Shown here piece after piece: positions 44,948 to 54,149 of a stretch of 64,000 nt of DNA. The notes under the pieces are model-generated. The model saw nothing but the letters and a program-made list of their open reading frames with translations, was not told the DNA's origin and ran no database searches. Each line of letters starts with the position of its first letter. Position 1 is the first letter of the stretch. Source of the DNA: Cryptoclostridium sp036644995 (GTDB lineage: Bacteria; Bacillota; Dehalobacteriia; UBA7702); the NCBI GenBank assembly GCA_036644995.1, contig JAVXOZ010000008.1:1-64000 (forward strand). The letters run 5' to 3'. The position numbers and the translations under genes were made by a program.

Positions 44948-47134
44948 TTATATTTTGTAAAGATTTAATCGCAGGGCATTTAATACCACGGAAATAGAAG
45001 AAAAGGACATGGCAGCCGCTGCTATCATGGGGTTTAACAGTGGGCCACCAAAAAAGTATAATATACCTGCGGCAATGGGTATGCCTAAAATATTGTAGAA
45101 AAATGCCCAAAACAAATTCTGTTTTATATTTCTCATAGTGGCTTTGGATAAAGCTATGCTTTTGGTAACACCCTGAAGATTAGAGGACATGATTACCACA
45201 TCGGCTGTGGCTATGGCAGCATCAGTACCGCCACCCATGGCTATACCCACATCTGCGGTGGCAAGTGCCGGGGCATCATTTATGCCATCTCCAACCATGG
45301 CTACGGTTGCACCTTTGCTTTTTAATTTAGCTATGATATTGGCTTTATCCTCAGGCAAAACTTCGGAAAAAATTTGTTTTATCCCCACTGCATTCCCAAT
45401 GGCGGCGGCTGTTTCTTTTTTGTCACCGGTTAACAAAACCGTGTTAATCTTGGCATTTTTTAAAGATTGAATTACGGTTTCGGCATTTTCTTTTAAGGGG
45501 TCTGCCAAGGCAATTATTCCTATTATTTCATTGTTTTTGCAAAAAAAGATTGGTGTTTTACCTGCTTTCCCTAAATCATCTGCAATACTTTTCCAAGAGC
45601 CAATGTTTATGGCTTGGTCTTTTAATGATTTTTCATTACCTGCGGAATATTGAACATCATCAAGGTTAGCCTTGATACCGCTGCCGGGTAATGCTGTAAA
45701 ATCACTTACTTTTAAAAGTGTTAATTTTTTATTTTTGGCTTCACCTAAAATTGCTTTGCCCAATGGGTGCTCGGTTTCCCGCTCTAAACTGGCGGCAATG
45801 GTTAAAAGTTCTGTTTTGGTGATGGAATTTTGGGGTATTATATCTGTTAACTCGGGGTTTCCACGGGTTATTGTTCCTGTTTTATCAAATACTACGGTAT
45901 TTATTTTGTGGCTTATTTCCAAGGCTTCGGCACTTTTAAAAATAACACCTGCTTCTGTTCCTTTGCCTGTGCCTACCATAATAGCTGTGGGAGTTGCCAA
46001 ACCTAAAGCACAAGGGCAAGAAATTACCAATACCGAAACAAATACCGTTAAAGCAAAGGAAAATTCTTTGCCCATAAATAGCCAAAAAACCCCTGCAATT
46101 AAGGCTATTACCATTACTGTGGGCACAAAATAACCTGCTATTATATCTGCTATTCTGGCTATGGGTGCTTTGGAACCTGCTGCATCCTCCACCATTTTAA
46201 CAATTCTGGCTAATGCTGTATTTTTTCCACTTTGGGTGGCTATACATTTTAAGGAACCATTAAAATTTAATGAACCACCATATACATTATCTTTACTGCT
46301 TTTTTCCACAGGTATGCTTTCCCCTGTGAGCATAGATTCATCTACCGCTGATGAACCGCTGATAATTATGCCATCACCGGGTATTTTTTCACCGGGACGC
46401 ACTATAAAGATATCATCAATGATTATATCTTTGGCAGGGATTTCAATTTCTGCACCATTACGGATAACTAAAGCTTTTTGGGGGGCTAAATCCAATAATT
46501 TACCAATGCTTTTTCCTGTTTTGGCTTTGGCTTTGGCTTCCATATATCTGCCTACCATTACCAAAGCTATTATCATTGCCGCAGATTCAAAATAGATATT
46601 GTGGCTATCCCCTATAAACAGAGAATAAATGCTGTATAGCAGTGCAGAAACAGTGCCTATGGCAACTAAACTATCCATATTGGGGTGACCTTTGAGCAAG
46701 GATGGTATGCCAATTTTATAAAATTGGGCACCGGCAATAACCACGGGAATGGTTAAAATTAATTGGGCAATACCATTATGCAAAAATTGAGGCACAGGTA
46801 TACCCACCATATGCCCCATGGATATGTAAAAAACAAATAGGGCAAAGGTGGCGGCAATAATGAGCTTTAGTTTTTCTTTTTTTAGCCTGTCCTCATCGTC
46901 GTCATCGTTTTCTTCTTCTTGGGTAAATGCTTCAAATCCTGCATTTTCCACGGCTTTTATAATGCCGTTTATTTCAGCTTCATCGCCTTTTTTTACTGTG
47001 GCATTTATTTTTTCAGTTGTTAGACTAACACTGACTTCTTCAACATAATTGAGCTTTTTAATTACTTTTTCGGCATTTGCCACACAGCCGGCACAATGGA
47101 GGCCACGAATATTTAATACTATTTTTTTTGACAT
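44948..47134 (-). CDS. copA: copper-exporting P1B-type ATPase
   Basis: A 728-residue heavy-metal pump. One N-terminal HMA domain with GLHCAGC; eight membrane helices; the metal-binding CPC in SCPCALGLATP; phosphorylation motif DKTGTIT; HP motif EREHPLGKA (EHPLG); and GDGINDAPALA hinge. CPC plus the C-terminal NILGIPIAAGILYFFGG helix pattern points to Cu(I) export. An acidic DDDDED stretch follows the HMA domain. No CopZ or CsoR is next to it. RBS AAGGAG. Confidence 0.95.
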   Translation of the reverse strand: MSKKIVLNIRGLHCAGCVANAEKVIKKLNYVEEVSVSLTTEKINATVKKGDEAEINGIIKAVENAGFEAFTQEEENDDDDEDRLKKEKLKLIIAATFALFVFYISMGHMVGIPVPQFLHNGIAQLILTIPVVIAGAQFYKIGIPSLLKGHPNMDSLVAIGTVSALLYSIYSLFIGDSHNIYFESAAMIIALVMVGRYMEAKAKAKTGKSIGKLLDLAPQKALVIRNGAEIEIPAKDIIIDDIFIVRPGEKIPGDGIIISGSSAVDESMLTGESIPVEKSSKDNVYGGSLNFNGSLKCIATQSGKNTALARIVKMVEDAAGSKAPIARIADIIAGYFVPTVMVIALIAGVFWLFMGKEFSFALTVFVSVLVISCPCALGLATPTAIMVGTGKGTEAGVIFKSAEALEISHKINTVVFDKTGTITRGNPELTDIIPQNSITKTELLTIAASLERETEHPLGKAILGEAKNKKLTLLKVSDFTALPGSGIKANLDDVQYSAGNEKSLKDQAINIGSWKSIADDLGKAGKTPIFFCKNNEIIGIIALADPLKENAETVIQSLKNAKINTVLLTGDKKETAAAIGNAVGIKQIFSEVLPEDKANIIAKLKSKGATVAMVGDGINDAPALATADVGIAMGGGTDAAIATADVVIMSSNLQGVTKSIALSKATMRNIKQNLFWAFFYNILGIPIAAGILYFFGGPLLNPMIAAAAMSFSSISVVLNALRLNLYKI

Positions 47135-47171
47135 ATAAAAATCTCCTTTTTCTTTCTATTATAGTGCCAAA

Positions 47172-47837
47172 TTATTTTAATTCGATACTACCTAAAATAG
47201 CAGAACAATCCAAATGCACCGTGGGGCAATTAATTGCCATGGATTGGGTGGTTTTATTTTCCACAGAGCCTAAAAAAGGTGAGCTGCTTATCATAATTTT
47301 TACATTGGGCGGAAAAAATATTTCCACACTGCCCATAAAAGCATAGGCACTGATATGTATATCTTTTTCAATTATTGCACAACTTAAATCTAAAACCGAA
47401 GTCCCCATTACCGCACTGATTTTTCCGCCGTAGTAGGGTTCATTGGTTACCCTGCCTTGGGCATTGCTGCAAAATGATGCTATATTGCTGTTGGTGCTAT
47501 TTTTTGGGTACATAAAGCGTTTTATGCCCCCAATGCCAAAAATTAGAGCAATTCCCAGTATAACAAAAAATCCGGGAATAATCAATTTCCATAATAGTCC
47601 CCAAGGAATAATACCCCAAGCGGAAACCAGCAATCCCAAACCTATTATAAGCCCTACGCTATTGCACCAATTAAAGCCTTTTTTAATAATACTTGCAACA
47701 CAGGGGATAATAATAAATAAGGTCCACCAACCGTGAAAGAAAATATCAATAGCCCAAAAATTTAAGGCATTGCCACCTAATATTACCCCCAAAAGAATAA
47801 GGAGCACTCCCCAGCATACAGAACCAAAATTTCTCAT
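47172..47837 (-). CDS. LiaF-like membrane protein
   Basis: A 221-residue protein. Four membrane helices (about 6-30, 32-50, 60-75, 80-105, DUF5668-like) precede a cytoplasmic or surface beta-rich C-terminal domain (about 130-221: GGKISAVMGTSVLDLS, MGSVEIFFPPNVKI, SAILGSIELK) like LiaF/Toast-rack proteins. LiaF inhibits the LiaRS cell-envelope stress system in Bacillus, but no LiaRS genes are adjacent here. It is 37 bp upstream of copA on the same strand, possibly co-transcribed. Confidence 0.75.
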   Translation of the reverse strand: MRNFGSVCWGVLLILLGVILGGNALNFWAIDIFFHGWWTLFIIIPCVASIIKKGFNWCNSVGLIIGLGLLVSAWGIIPWGLLWKLIIPGFFVILGIALIFGIGGIKRFMYPKNSTNSNIASFCSNAQGRVTNEPYYGGKISAVMGTSVLDLSCAIIEKDIHISAYAFMGSVEIFFPPNVKIMISSSPFLGSVENKTTQSMAINCPTVHLDCSAILGSIELK

Positions 47838-48195
47838 AAATTACCTCATTTTTCTTTGTGTTATATATTTAGCAATAAAAATAAAAAAGCCTCATCAGTT
47901 AGGTTATTTTGTTCCTTTATTTACACTTTCAGCCATCTCATTTATCCCATATAACGTTTTATTTTAAGTATAACATAGTGATAAAATCTTTTCATTAAAA
48001 TAACATTAAAAACCATATTAATTTGTAGTTAATATTTTTTATAAATATGTTAGTTTTCCGAATTTTTTATCTCTTTATGCGTCAAATTACTTGACAAATC
48101 ATCACAACATGTTATAATATAGCATAGGTTGAAATTTGTTATGACAAAATTACAAATTTAATATAGGAAATTCAGAAAGGTATTGATGAAATATT
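47838..48195. other. divergent intergenic region
   Basis: AT-rich spacer between the LiaF-like gene (minus) and the MarR gene (plus). Only the marR promoter at 48091-48118 stands out; no RNA structure or frame with a ribosome site was seen. Confidence 0.4.
48091..48118 (+). promoter_or_regulatory. marR promoter with ACATGT palindrome
   Basis: TTGACA (48091-48096), 16-bp spacer, TATAAT (48113-48118). The palindrome AACATGTT (48106-48113) touches the -10 and could be the autoregulatory operator. A longer version, ATAACATGTTAT, lies before pncB at 50816. Confidence 0.65.
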
Positions 48196-48669
48196 ATGAA
48201 GCAAGTAAAAAAAGAAATTAATGAATTTTTAGTGGAAACTTTTAACGACATACTTAAAATTGAAGAATCCACACTAAAAAAATCACCTTACAGCAATGTT
48301 ACCATGAAAGAGTTCCATCTTTTGGAAACAGTGTACAGACGTGGTAAAAACAACGGTGATAATACCGCAGGTGCCATAGCCAAAGAATTGAGAGTTACCC
48401 CGGGTACATTAACTACTGCGGTTAAATTATTGGAGAAAAAGGGCTATCTAAAAAGATTAAAAGATGCTAAAGATAAACGCTCTGTACATATTGTGGTAAC
48501 AAAACTTGGGGAAAAAGCCAATGTAGACCATCAAAAATTCCATAACGATATGGTGGAAGACGTTATTTCTGTATTATCTGAAGATGAATCCAAAGCGTTT
48601 TTAAAAGGACTTAAAACACTGGGTGATTTCTTTGAACAGCAGGATAAAAAAATCAACAAAATAAACTAA
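48196..48669 (+). CDS. MarR-family transcriptional regulator
   Basis: A 157-residue winged-helix regulator. The N-terminal dimer helix precedes VTMKEFHLLETVYRR, the recognition helix region is AIAKELRVTPGTLTTAVKLLEKKGYL, and the wing is KDAKDKRSVHIVVTKLG. It resembles FabT-type clostridial regulators, but no fatty-acid genes are adjacent. RBS AGAAAGG is at moderate distance. It is a single-gene unit with a strong terminator. Confidence 0.88.
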   Translation: MKQVKKEINEFLVETFNDILKIEESTLKKSPYSNVTMKEFHLLETVYRRGKNNGDNTAGAIAKELRVTPGTLTTAVKLLEKKGYLKRLKDAKDKRSVHIVVTKLGEKANVDHQKFHNDMVEDVISVLSEDESKAFLKGLKTLGDFFEQQDKKINKIN

Positions 48670-48684
48670 TATATAAAATGAAAA

Positions 48685-48733
48685 AAGGCAGGTCAAGGTT
48701 ATCTTTTAAGATAATCAGTGACCTGCTGTTTTT
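48685..48733 (+). terminator. terminator after marR
   Basis: Stem GCAGGTCA / TGACCTGC, with an inner stem GGTTATCTT / AAGATAATC, followed by TGTTTTTATT. Confidence 0.8.
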
Positions 48734-48739
48734 ATTTAT

Positions 48740-48770
48740 GGTTCTATACTAAATATTGTGGTGTATGATA
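48740..48770 (+). repeat. dispersed 27-bp motif, copy 3
   Basis: GGTTCTATACTAAATATTGT, continuing GGTGTA. Near-identical motifs lie at 1420-1446 and 8681-8707, all in intergenic DNA and on the plus strand. Similar length and GG start suggest ends of a former insertion element. Confidence 0.45.
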
Positions 48771-48805
48771 TAAGCTTTATAAAAAGTCTCAAAAAAGAGC
48801 CTTAA

Positions 48806-49585
48806 TTATTCGCTCATGGTTATTAATTGGTCTATGCGGTTTTTGGCTTCTACTAAAAATTCTTTTTCATTTTTGTAAATTTCGGTATTGGCAATTAGCT
48901 CCATGGTGTAGGGAATATTTCTATTTTTTATCAGTGGTATAATTTTAGTGAAATCTATTTCGCCGTCAAAGGGTAACCAATGTCTATCTTTAATGCCATC
49001 GTTATCTGAAAGATGATAAGCGGATAAAAGTTTATTGTATTTTTCCAGCAAGTAAAATTCATCTCTGAGATTGGCGTGGGATGTATCAAAGCAAAAGCCC
49101 AATTCTTTTACGGGAAATTCTGCCCACACTGCTTCTAAATAATCACTGCGCCAGGTATTTTCCAAGGATAGCACTGTATTGTTGGCTTGAGCTACAGGGA
49201 TAAGTGCCTCAATACTTTTAAGCAAGCTTTTGTTGGGTGCAGGTACCTCGCCTTTTTCACATAAATGCAACACCAAATTATGTAAATTGTAATCTGCCAT
49301 TTCTTCAATGGTGCGGCAAATTGGCTCAAGGTGCTTTTTGCGTTTAAGGTTATCTTCACTCCATATAGCGTTATCATCACACCCGGACATATGGATGTTA
49401 AAAATATCTAAATCCATAGCCCTTGTGTTTTTTACCATTTCTGAACAGGTGATGGGCCATGAGCATACTTCATCTTCCCACCAAATCATTATTCCGTCAA
49501 AGCCGGTTTCTTTAATTAATTCAATGCGTTGATTAAAATCTGTAAAGAAACCATACCAACTAAAAATTCCGGTTTGTTCTGACAT
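48806..49585 (-). CDS. sugar phosphate isomerase/epimerase family protein
   Basis: A 259-residue TIM-barrel protein of the xylose-isomerase-like/AP endonuclease 2 superfamily. Metal-site candidates are visible along the barrel: IFNIHMSG, LVLHLCEKG, LSLENTW (Glu), GFCFDTSHANLR (Asp, His), AYHLSDNDG and the final YTMELI (Glu). The substrate is not predictable. RBS GAGGC. MITE-like copy 3 lies just upstream. Confidence 0.82.
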   Translation of the reverse strand: MSEQTGIFSWYGFFTDFNQRIELIKETGFDGIMIWWEDEVCSWPITCSEMVKNTRAMDLDIFNIHMSGCDDNAIWSEDNLKRKKHLEPICRTIEEMADYNLHNLVLHLCEKGEVPAPNKSLLKSIEALIPVAQANNTVLSLENTWRSDYLEAVWAEFPVKELGFCFDTSHANLRDEFYLLEKYNKLLSAYHLSDNDGIKDRHWLPFDGEIDFTKIIPLIKNRNIPYTMELIANTEIYKNEKEFLVEAKNRIDQLITMSE

Positions 49586-49621
49586 TGTTTTGCCTCTATT
49601 CTTTGAAATATAGTAAATATC

Positions 49622-49782
49622 CAGGCTGTTGATAAAGTCTGATATTCGGCAAAATCCCTTCCCATCCGCTGTTTATGTACATTTAGGTACATAAGCATCC
49701 ACTGCTCAGGGAGTTTTACCGAATCTAAGTCTTTCTTAACAGTCTGGCATCTTGTCAAACAACTATGTTTTTTGACAATCTG
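49622..49782 (+). mobile_element. MITE-like palindromic element, copy 3
   Basis: A 161-bp copy in the same orientation as the others, with left arm CAGGCTGTTGATAAAGTCTG and the terminal hairpin TTGTCAAACAAC ... TTTTTTGACAATCTG. No exact flanking duplication. It lies between the TIM-barrel gene and the EamA transporter, in the upstream region of the former. Confidence 0.7.
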
Positions 49783-49804
49783 AATATGTTGATTATTTTA
49801 TTGA

Positions 49805-50692
49805 TTAAGTTACCGCCATGGGGTCTTTGGAATTTTGCCATTCCAACCAAATTACTGTGGCAATTATTAAAGAACCACCCATAAGCAGGTTCATGGTAAA
49901 GGCTTCAAATCCCAACAGTACCGAAAAAGCGGCACCAAAAAATGATTCAAAAGATAGTAATATAGCGCTTGTGGAAGTTGGCGTGTATTTTTGCCCAAAA
50001 GTTTGTAAAAACAAGCATAAAGCGGTGGGAAAAATGGCAAGATAAGTCATAACCAACATACCTGAGCCCCATTGTACTCCGGAAAAATCTCCGCCTTCAA
50101 AAACAAAAAAGGTAAAGGTGGATAGCACTGCCACTGTGGCAAGTTGTAGAAAGGATAGCCGTAATGGGTGTTTTCCTTTGGCGTTTACCCCTAAATAAGC
50201 AATGTGACAAGCGTAAGCCAAAGCACAGCCTAAAGTGAGAGTATCACCTATGTTAAAATTCAATCCTGCATTTGTCCAAGTTAAAATAGCTATGCCGATA
50301 AAGCAGATAAAAACCGCTATAAAAACCCGTATATTTGGCTTTTTTTTAAAAATCAACCAAGATATAAATGGTACCATTAAAAGATTGGTGGCGGTGAGTA
50401 TGGCATTATTGGAAACTGTGGTAAATTGCAAACCCACAGTTTGTAAATAAAAACCAAAAAAGTAAAATACACCTGCGGTTATACCAACTTTTACCTCAGA
50501 TTTGGTAAGTTTTATTACATTTTTATTTAAAGCTATAAGTAAAACCAAAGCACCCATTAAGAACCTGAGCATATTGAGGAGTCCGGGCTTAAAACCACAG
50601 GATAAAGCCATATCCACAGCAATAAAACCGCTGCCCCAAATTAAGGCAGTTGTTAAAAGTGCTGCTTCCCCTTTAAATTTTTTGAAATTCAT
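49805..50692 (-). CDS. EamA-family (DMT) transporter
   Basis: A 295-residue protein with ten membrane helices from two EamA repeats. N-terminal LLTTALIWGSGFIAVDMAL, first-repeat end TNLLMVPFISWLIFKKKPN, second-repeat FPTALCLFLQTFGQKYTPTSTSAILLSFE. It probably exports amino acids or other metabolites; the substrate is unknown. RBS AGGAG. It ends 22 bp from MITE-like copy 3. Confidence 0.92.
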   Translation of the reverse strand: MNFKKFKGEAALLTTALIWGSGFIAVDMALSCGFKPGLLNMLRFLMGALVLLIALNKNVIKLTKSEVKVGITAGVFYFFGFYLQTVGLQFTTVSNNAILTATNLLMVPFISWLIFKKKPNIRVFIAVFICFIGIAILTWTNAGLNFNIGDTLTLGCALAYACHIAYLGVNAKGKHPLRLSFLQLATVAVLSTFTFFVFEGGDFSGVQWGSGMLVMTYLAIFPTALCLFLQTFGQKYTPTSTSAILLSFESFFGAAFSVLLGFEAFTMNLLMGGSLIIATVIWLEWQNSKDPMAVT

Positions 50693-50815
50693 TGTTTTCT
50701 CCTAAATTATGATATCGAAAATGAATTATAGCACAAAAAACTGTGAAAATAAACGAATAATATAAAATTAGCATGAAAATACAATAAATTCCCTTTACAA
50801 ATAAAAAAAATTGCT

Positions 50816-50827
50816 ATAACATGTTAT
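50816..50827. promoter_or_regulatory. perfect 12-bp palindrome upstream of pncB
   Basis: ATAACATGTTAT, 26 bp before the pncB start, just 5' of the ribosome site. The core AACATGTT also occurs in the marR promoter at 48106. Confidence 0.4.
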
Positions 50828-50852
50828 GAAATAAGTAAGGAGATATGTATCA

Positions 50853-52301
50853 ATGAAAAAAAATATGAATTATACAATGCTGTGTGATTTTTATGAGTTA
50901 ACTATGTCTAATGGTTACTTTCAATTAGGTTGGGAATCTAAAATCACTTATTTCGATGTTTTTTTTAGAAGAATACCAGATAATGGCGGCTTTGCTATTG
51001 CGGCAGGGTTAGAACAAGTTATTGACTATATTGAAAATTTGAATTTTGATGAAGATGATATCGCATTGCTGCGTAAAAAAGGTATATTTGATGAAGCATT
51101 TTTAAAATATTTGGAAACTTTTAAGTTCCATGGTGATATTTATGCAGTGCCTGAAGGTACTCCTGTTTTTCCCAATGAACCTATTTTAACGGTACGTGCC
51201 CCGGCTATGGAGGCACAATTTATTGAAACATTTATTTTATTATCCTTAAATCATCAAAGTTTAATTGCAACCAAGTCCAATAGAATCTGCCGAGCTGCGG
51301 CAGGTAGACCTATATCAGAATTTGGCTCCCGCCGTGCTCAAGGTGCCGATGCTGCTATATTAGGGGCACGTGCTGCCTGTATTGGTGGTTGTGCAGGAAC
51401 TGCCTGCACCATTTCGGATTTGCTTTTTGATACCCCCGCAGGTGGTACCATGGCTCATTCTTGGGTGCAAATGTTTGATACGGAATTAGAATCATTTCAG
51501 GCATATTGCCGCACTTATCCTCAAAAACCCACACTCTTAGTGGATACTTATAATGTTACAAAAAGCGGTGTGCCCAATGCTATTGCGGCTTTTAAGGAAT
51601 TTGGCATTGAAGATGGCGCTATTAGATTAGATTCCGGAGATATTACTTATCTTAGTAAAAAAGCCAGAAAAATGCTGGATGATGCAGGTTTGCCAAATTG
51701 CAAAATTGTGGTTTCAAATTCTTTAGATGAGTTTATTATCCGTGATTTATTGCTTCAAGGTGCTCAAATAGATGCTTTTGGGGTGGGTGAACGCTTAATA
51801 ACTGCCAGCAGTGAGCCTGTTTTTGGTTGTGTTTATAAATTGGCAGCCATTGAAGATGATAAAGGTAACATAATACCAAAAATAAAAATCAGTGAAAATG
51901 CAGAAAAAATAACCACACCCCATTTTAAAAAAGTGTATCGTATTTTTGATAATGCCACAGGTAATGCCAATGCGGACTTGGTGTCTATTTTTGATGAAGA
52001 ATTTGATGAATCTAAACCTTTAACAATTTTTGATTCCGATTATCCTTGGAAGAAAAAAGTATTTACCGATTATACTATGAAAGAATTATTGGTGCCTATA
52101 TTCAAAAATGGTGAAAAAGTTTACAACAGTCCTTCGGTTGCGGAAATTAAAGCTCATTCCCAACAACAGATTGATAAATTATGGGATGAAATGAAACGTT
52201 TTGAACATCCCCATATCTATTACGTTGACCTTTCGGAAAAACTGTGGAAAATTAAGAAAGATTTGATTGAAAATAACTTCGGTAAATATCAAAATTCTTA
52301 A
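50853..52301 (+). CDS. pncB: nicotinate phosphoribosyltransferase
   Basis: Converts nicotinate and PRPP to nicotinate mononucleotide in NAD salvage. 482 residues. N-terminal MLCDFYELTMSNGYFQLG, the SEFGSRRAQGADAAILGARA signature, AHSWVQMFDTELESF with the regulatory His, and DTYNVTKSGVPNAI and AIRLDSGDITYLSKKAR are all characteristic. AAGGAG precedes the ATG. It is a single gene with its own terminator. Confidence 0.96.
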   Translation: MKKNMNYTMLCDFYELTMSNGYFQLGWESKITYFDVFFRRIPDNGGFAIAAGLEQVIDYIENLNFDEDDIALLRKKGIFDEAFLKYLETFKFHGDIYAVPEGTPVFPNEPILTVRAPAMEAQFIETFILLSLNHQSLIATKSNRICRAAAGRPISEFGSRRAQGADAAILGARAACIGGCAGTACTISDLLFDTPAGGTMAHSWVQMFDTELESFQAYCRTYPQKPTLLVDTYNVTKSGVPNAIAAFKEFGIEDGAIRLDSGDITYLSKKARKMLDDAGLPNCKIVVSNSLDEFIIRDLLLQGAQIDAFGVGERLITASSEPVFGCVYKLAAIEDDKGNIIPKIKISENAEKITTPHFKKVYRIFDNATGNANADLVSIFDEEFDESKPLTIFDSDYPWKKKVFTDYTMKELLVPIFKNGEKVYNSPSVAEIKAHSQQQIDKLWDEMKRFEHPHIYYVDLSEKLWKIKKDLIENNFGKYQNS

Positions 52302-52312
52302 AATTTACATAT

Positions 52313-52352
52313 AGCAGGCAACTATTTTACCTAAAGTAGTTGCCTGTTTTTT
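52313..52352 (+). terminator. terminator after pncB
   Basis: Stem CAGGCAACTA / TAGTTGCCTG with a 12-nt loop and six T. Confidence 0.85.
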
Positions 52353-52410
52353 AATGCGGTAATAAATTTAGAATCAGTGGTTTTTTATTATTTTTGATGT
52401 ACTTAATATT

Positions 52411-52471
52411 TAAAAAAATAACCCCTTGTTGCAGTATTATATTAGTAATATATTACTTTACAACAAGGGGT
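52411..52471 (-). terminator. terminator of sigG-spoIIR operon
   Basis: Perfect 11-bp stem ACCCCTTGTTG / CAACAAGGGGT with a long AT-rich loop. Read on the minus strand it ends in TATTTTTTTA. MITE-like copy 4 now separates it from the spoIIR stop. Confidence 0.6.
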
Positions 52472-52482
52472 ATTTTATAGTG

Positions 52483-52644
52483 CAGGCTGTTGATAAAGTC
52501 TGATATTCGGCAAAATCCCTTCCCACCCACTGCTTATGTACATTTAGGTACACTGCACAGTCGCTGCTCAGGGAGTTTTACCGAATCTAAGGCTTTCTTA
52601 ACAGCCCGGCATCTTGCCAAAAAACTATGTTTTTTGACAATCTG
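52483..52644 (+). mobile_element. MITE-like palindromic element, copy 4
   Basis: A 162-bp copy, CAGGCTGTTGATAAAGTCTG ... GACAATCTG. The 10-bp sequence TTTTATAGTG occurs exactly at both borders (52473-52482 and 52645-52654), the clearest target-site duplication of the four copies. This defines the full element ends, including the 3' hairpin. Confidence 0.8.
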
Positions 52645-52688
52645 TTTTATAGTGTTTATATAATTGATATTAAGTTTTTAAAGAATTT

Positions 52689-53276
52689 TTATTTTAATAG
52701 TTCATGGATTTTGGATTTAATTTTTACTTCTGTTATTTTGGCATCAGCTGCAACAATTTCATCGCTGTTTTGAGGATTATAGCTTTCTAAGTGTGCTACC
52801 CCAATATTTTGGGAAATATCCACAAAGCAGAGTGGTGGGAACATCACGCACCACCAGTTTTTCCCTTCTCCTGCTCCCAGTAGTATCTTAACTGCCTGAT
52901 ATTCCCCGGCACCGAGAGTTAGGTCGCCATATTTTTTGGTGGGGAAGATATCCTTTTTGATTTGCACCTTGGCACCATAGGTAAAACCATTTGACAGTAG
53001 AGTTTCATTGGCTATTTTTTCGATTTTATTTGAGTTTTGCGTAAGTAAATCATAGGCTTCTTGGTAATTTTTGCAGCAGTTTAAATCATGGGCAAAGGCT
53101 TTTAAAACAGCATCCCGCACTTTTAGTTTTACCTCTTGGTCATAAGGGGCATCACTATTGGCAATTACGTGAAAACGGATTAAGCTTTGTTCCGCAGTGG
53201 CGTTATTGGAGTATAGCCAAATACTGAGGGAAAAAACAGTGGTGGAAATCAGCAGTAAAGCCAAAAACTTTTTCAA
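52689..53276 (-). CDS. spoIIR: stage II sporulation protein R
   Basis: Forespore protein secreted to the intermembrane space, where it triggers SpoIIGA to process pro-sigma-E in the mother cell. 195 residues with an N-terminal signal/anchor (4-22). SpoIIR hallmarks: LIRFHVIANSDAPYDQEVKLKVRD, AVKILLGAGEGKNWWCVMFPP and LCFVDIS (each shown only in part of a longer conserved region). It starts at TTG after AAGGGGG. It is 12 bp downstream of sigG, so probably co-transcribed with it. Confidence 0.95.
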   Translation of the reverse strand: MKKFLALLLISTTVFSLSIWLYSNNATAEQSLIRFHVIANSDAPYDQEVKLKVRDAVLKAFAHDLNCCKNYQEAYDLLTQNSNKIEKIANETLLSNGFTYGAKVQIKKDIFPTKKYGDLTLGAGEYQAVKILLGAGEGKNWWCVMFPPLCFVDISQNIGVAHLESYNPQNSDEIVAADAKITEVKIKSKIHELLK

Positions 53277-53288
53277 AATAAATCCCCC

Positions 53289-54062
53289 TTATATATGTTT
53301 TCTTAAATTGGTAAGTGCGTTTTTTTCCAATCTTGAAACTTGAGCTTGGGAAATCCCTATTTCTGTGGCAACTTCCATTTGGGTTCTGCCTTTAAAAAAA
53401 CGTAAATCTATAATTTTTTTCTCTCGTGGGCTTATTTTTTTCATAGCTTCACCTATGGCTAAGTGCTCGGTCCATAATTTATCGTTATTTTTGTCATCAC
53501 CTATTTGATCCATTACCAAAAGTGGATCACCGCCATCGTGATAAATAGGCTCGTAGATGGAAATAGGGTCTTGAATGGCATCTAAAGCGTAGGTAATTGT
53601 TTCTCTTGGAACTTCAATAGCTGCAGCAATTTGCTCTATAGTGGGTTCCTTGCCATTTTCTATTAATAATCTTTCTTTGGCTTGTAGTGCTTTATAGGCT
53701 ATATCTCGCAATGAACGGCTCACACGTAGGGAATTATTATCTCTTAAATAGCGTCTTATTTCCCCAATAATCATAGGTACTGCATAAGTGGAAAAATGCA
53801 CATTTTGTGATAAATCAAAATTATCTGTGGCTTTCATCAAGCCTATACAGCCAACTTGAAATAAATCATCAAGATTTTCACCTCTATTGGTAAACCGCTG
53901 TATTATGCTGAGTACCAATCTTAAATTTCCGCCAATTATTTCCTCTCTGGCGTTTTCATCTCCGCTTTGCATTTCTTTAAAGAGTCCTGTCATAACCTTA
54001 TTGGATAACACCGGCAGCTTTGAAGTATCAACGCCGCAAATCTCAACTTTTCTGTATTGCAT
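53289..54062 (-). CDS. sigG: forespore sigma factor G
   Basis: A 257-residue sigma factor for late forespore genes. The N-terminal VEICGVDTSKLPVLSN is the hallmark that separates SigG from SigF. Region 2 is NLDDLFQVGCIGLMKATDNF and VHFSTYAVPMIIGEIRRYLR; region 4 has TQMEVATEIGISQAQVSRLEK. RBS GGGGAGG. In many Firmicutes sigG follows spoIIGA-sigE; here it is instead paired with spoIIR. Confidence 0.96.
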   Translation of the reverse strand: MQYRKVEICGVDTSKLPVLSNKVMTGLFKEMQSGDENAREEIIGGNLRLVLSIIQRFTNRGENLDDLFQVGCIGLMKATDNFDLSQNVHFSTYAVPMIIGEIRRYLRDNNSLRVSRSLRDIAYKALQAKERLLIENGKEPTIEQIAAAIEVPRETITYALDAIQDPISIYEPIYHDGGDPLLVMDQIGDDKNNDKLWTEHLAIGEAMKKISPREKKIIDLRFFKGRTQMEVATEIGISQAQVSRLEKNALTNLRKHI

Positions 54063-54142
54063 ATGGTCCTCCCCAAGAATTATTCTCAGTAATAATATGG
54101 TTGAATATTCATGGGTTTATCCCGCAATAAAACCTGTAATAA

Positions 54143-54149
54143 TGTCGAA
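54143..54149. promoter_or_regulatory. 0A box upstream of sigG-spoIIR
   Basis: TGTCGAA on the plus strand (TTCGACA towards sigG), 81 bp before the sigG start codon. It matches the Bacillus Spo0A-binding heptamer exactly. Confidence 0.5.

Larger units (their letters stand above)
52302..52688. other. intergenic region: two terminators and MITE-like copy 4
   Basis: Between convergent pncB and spoIIR. It holds the pncB terminator, an opposite-facing terminator (52411-52471) and the 162-bp element at 52483-52644. Confidence 0.6.

Noticed and set aside
49516..49758. Open frame of 80 codons on the minus strand
   Set aside because: It runs through MITE-like copy 3, has no ribosome site and no protein-like composition.
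52424..52654. Attachment-site repeats of an integrated element
   Set aside because: The flanking 10-bp repeats bound only the 162-bp palindromic element, not a larger island.
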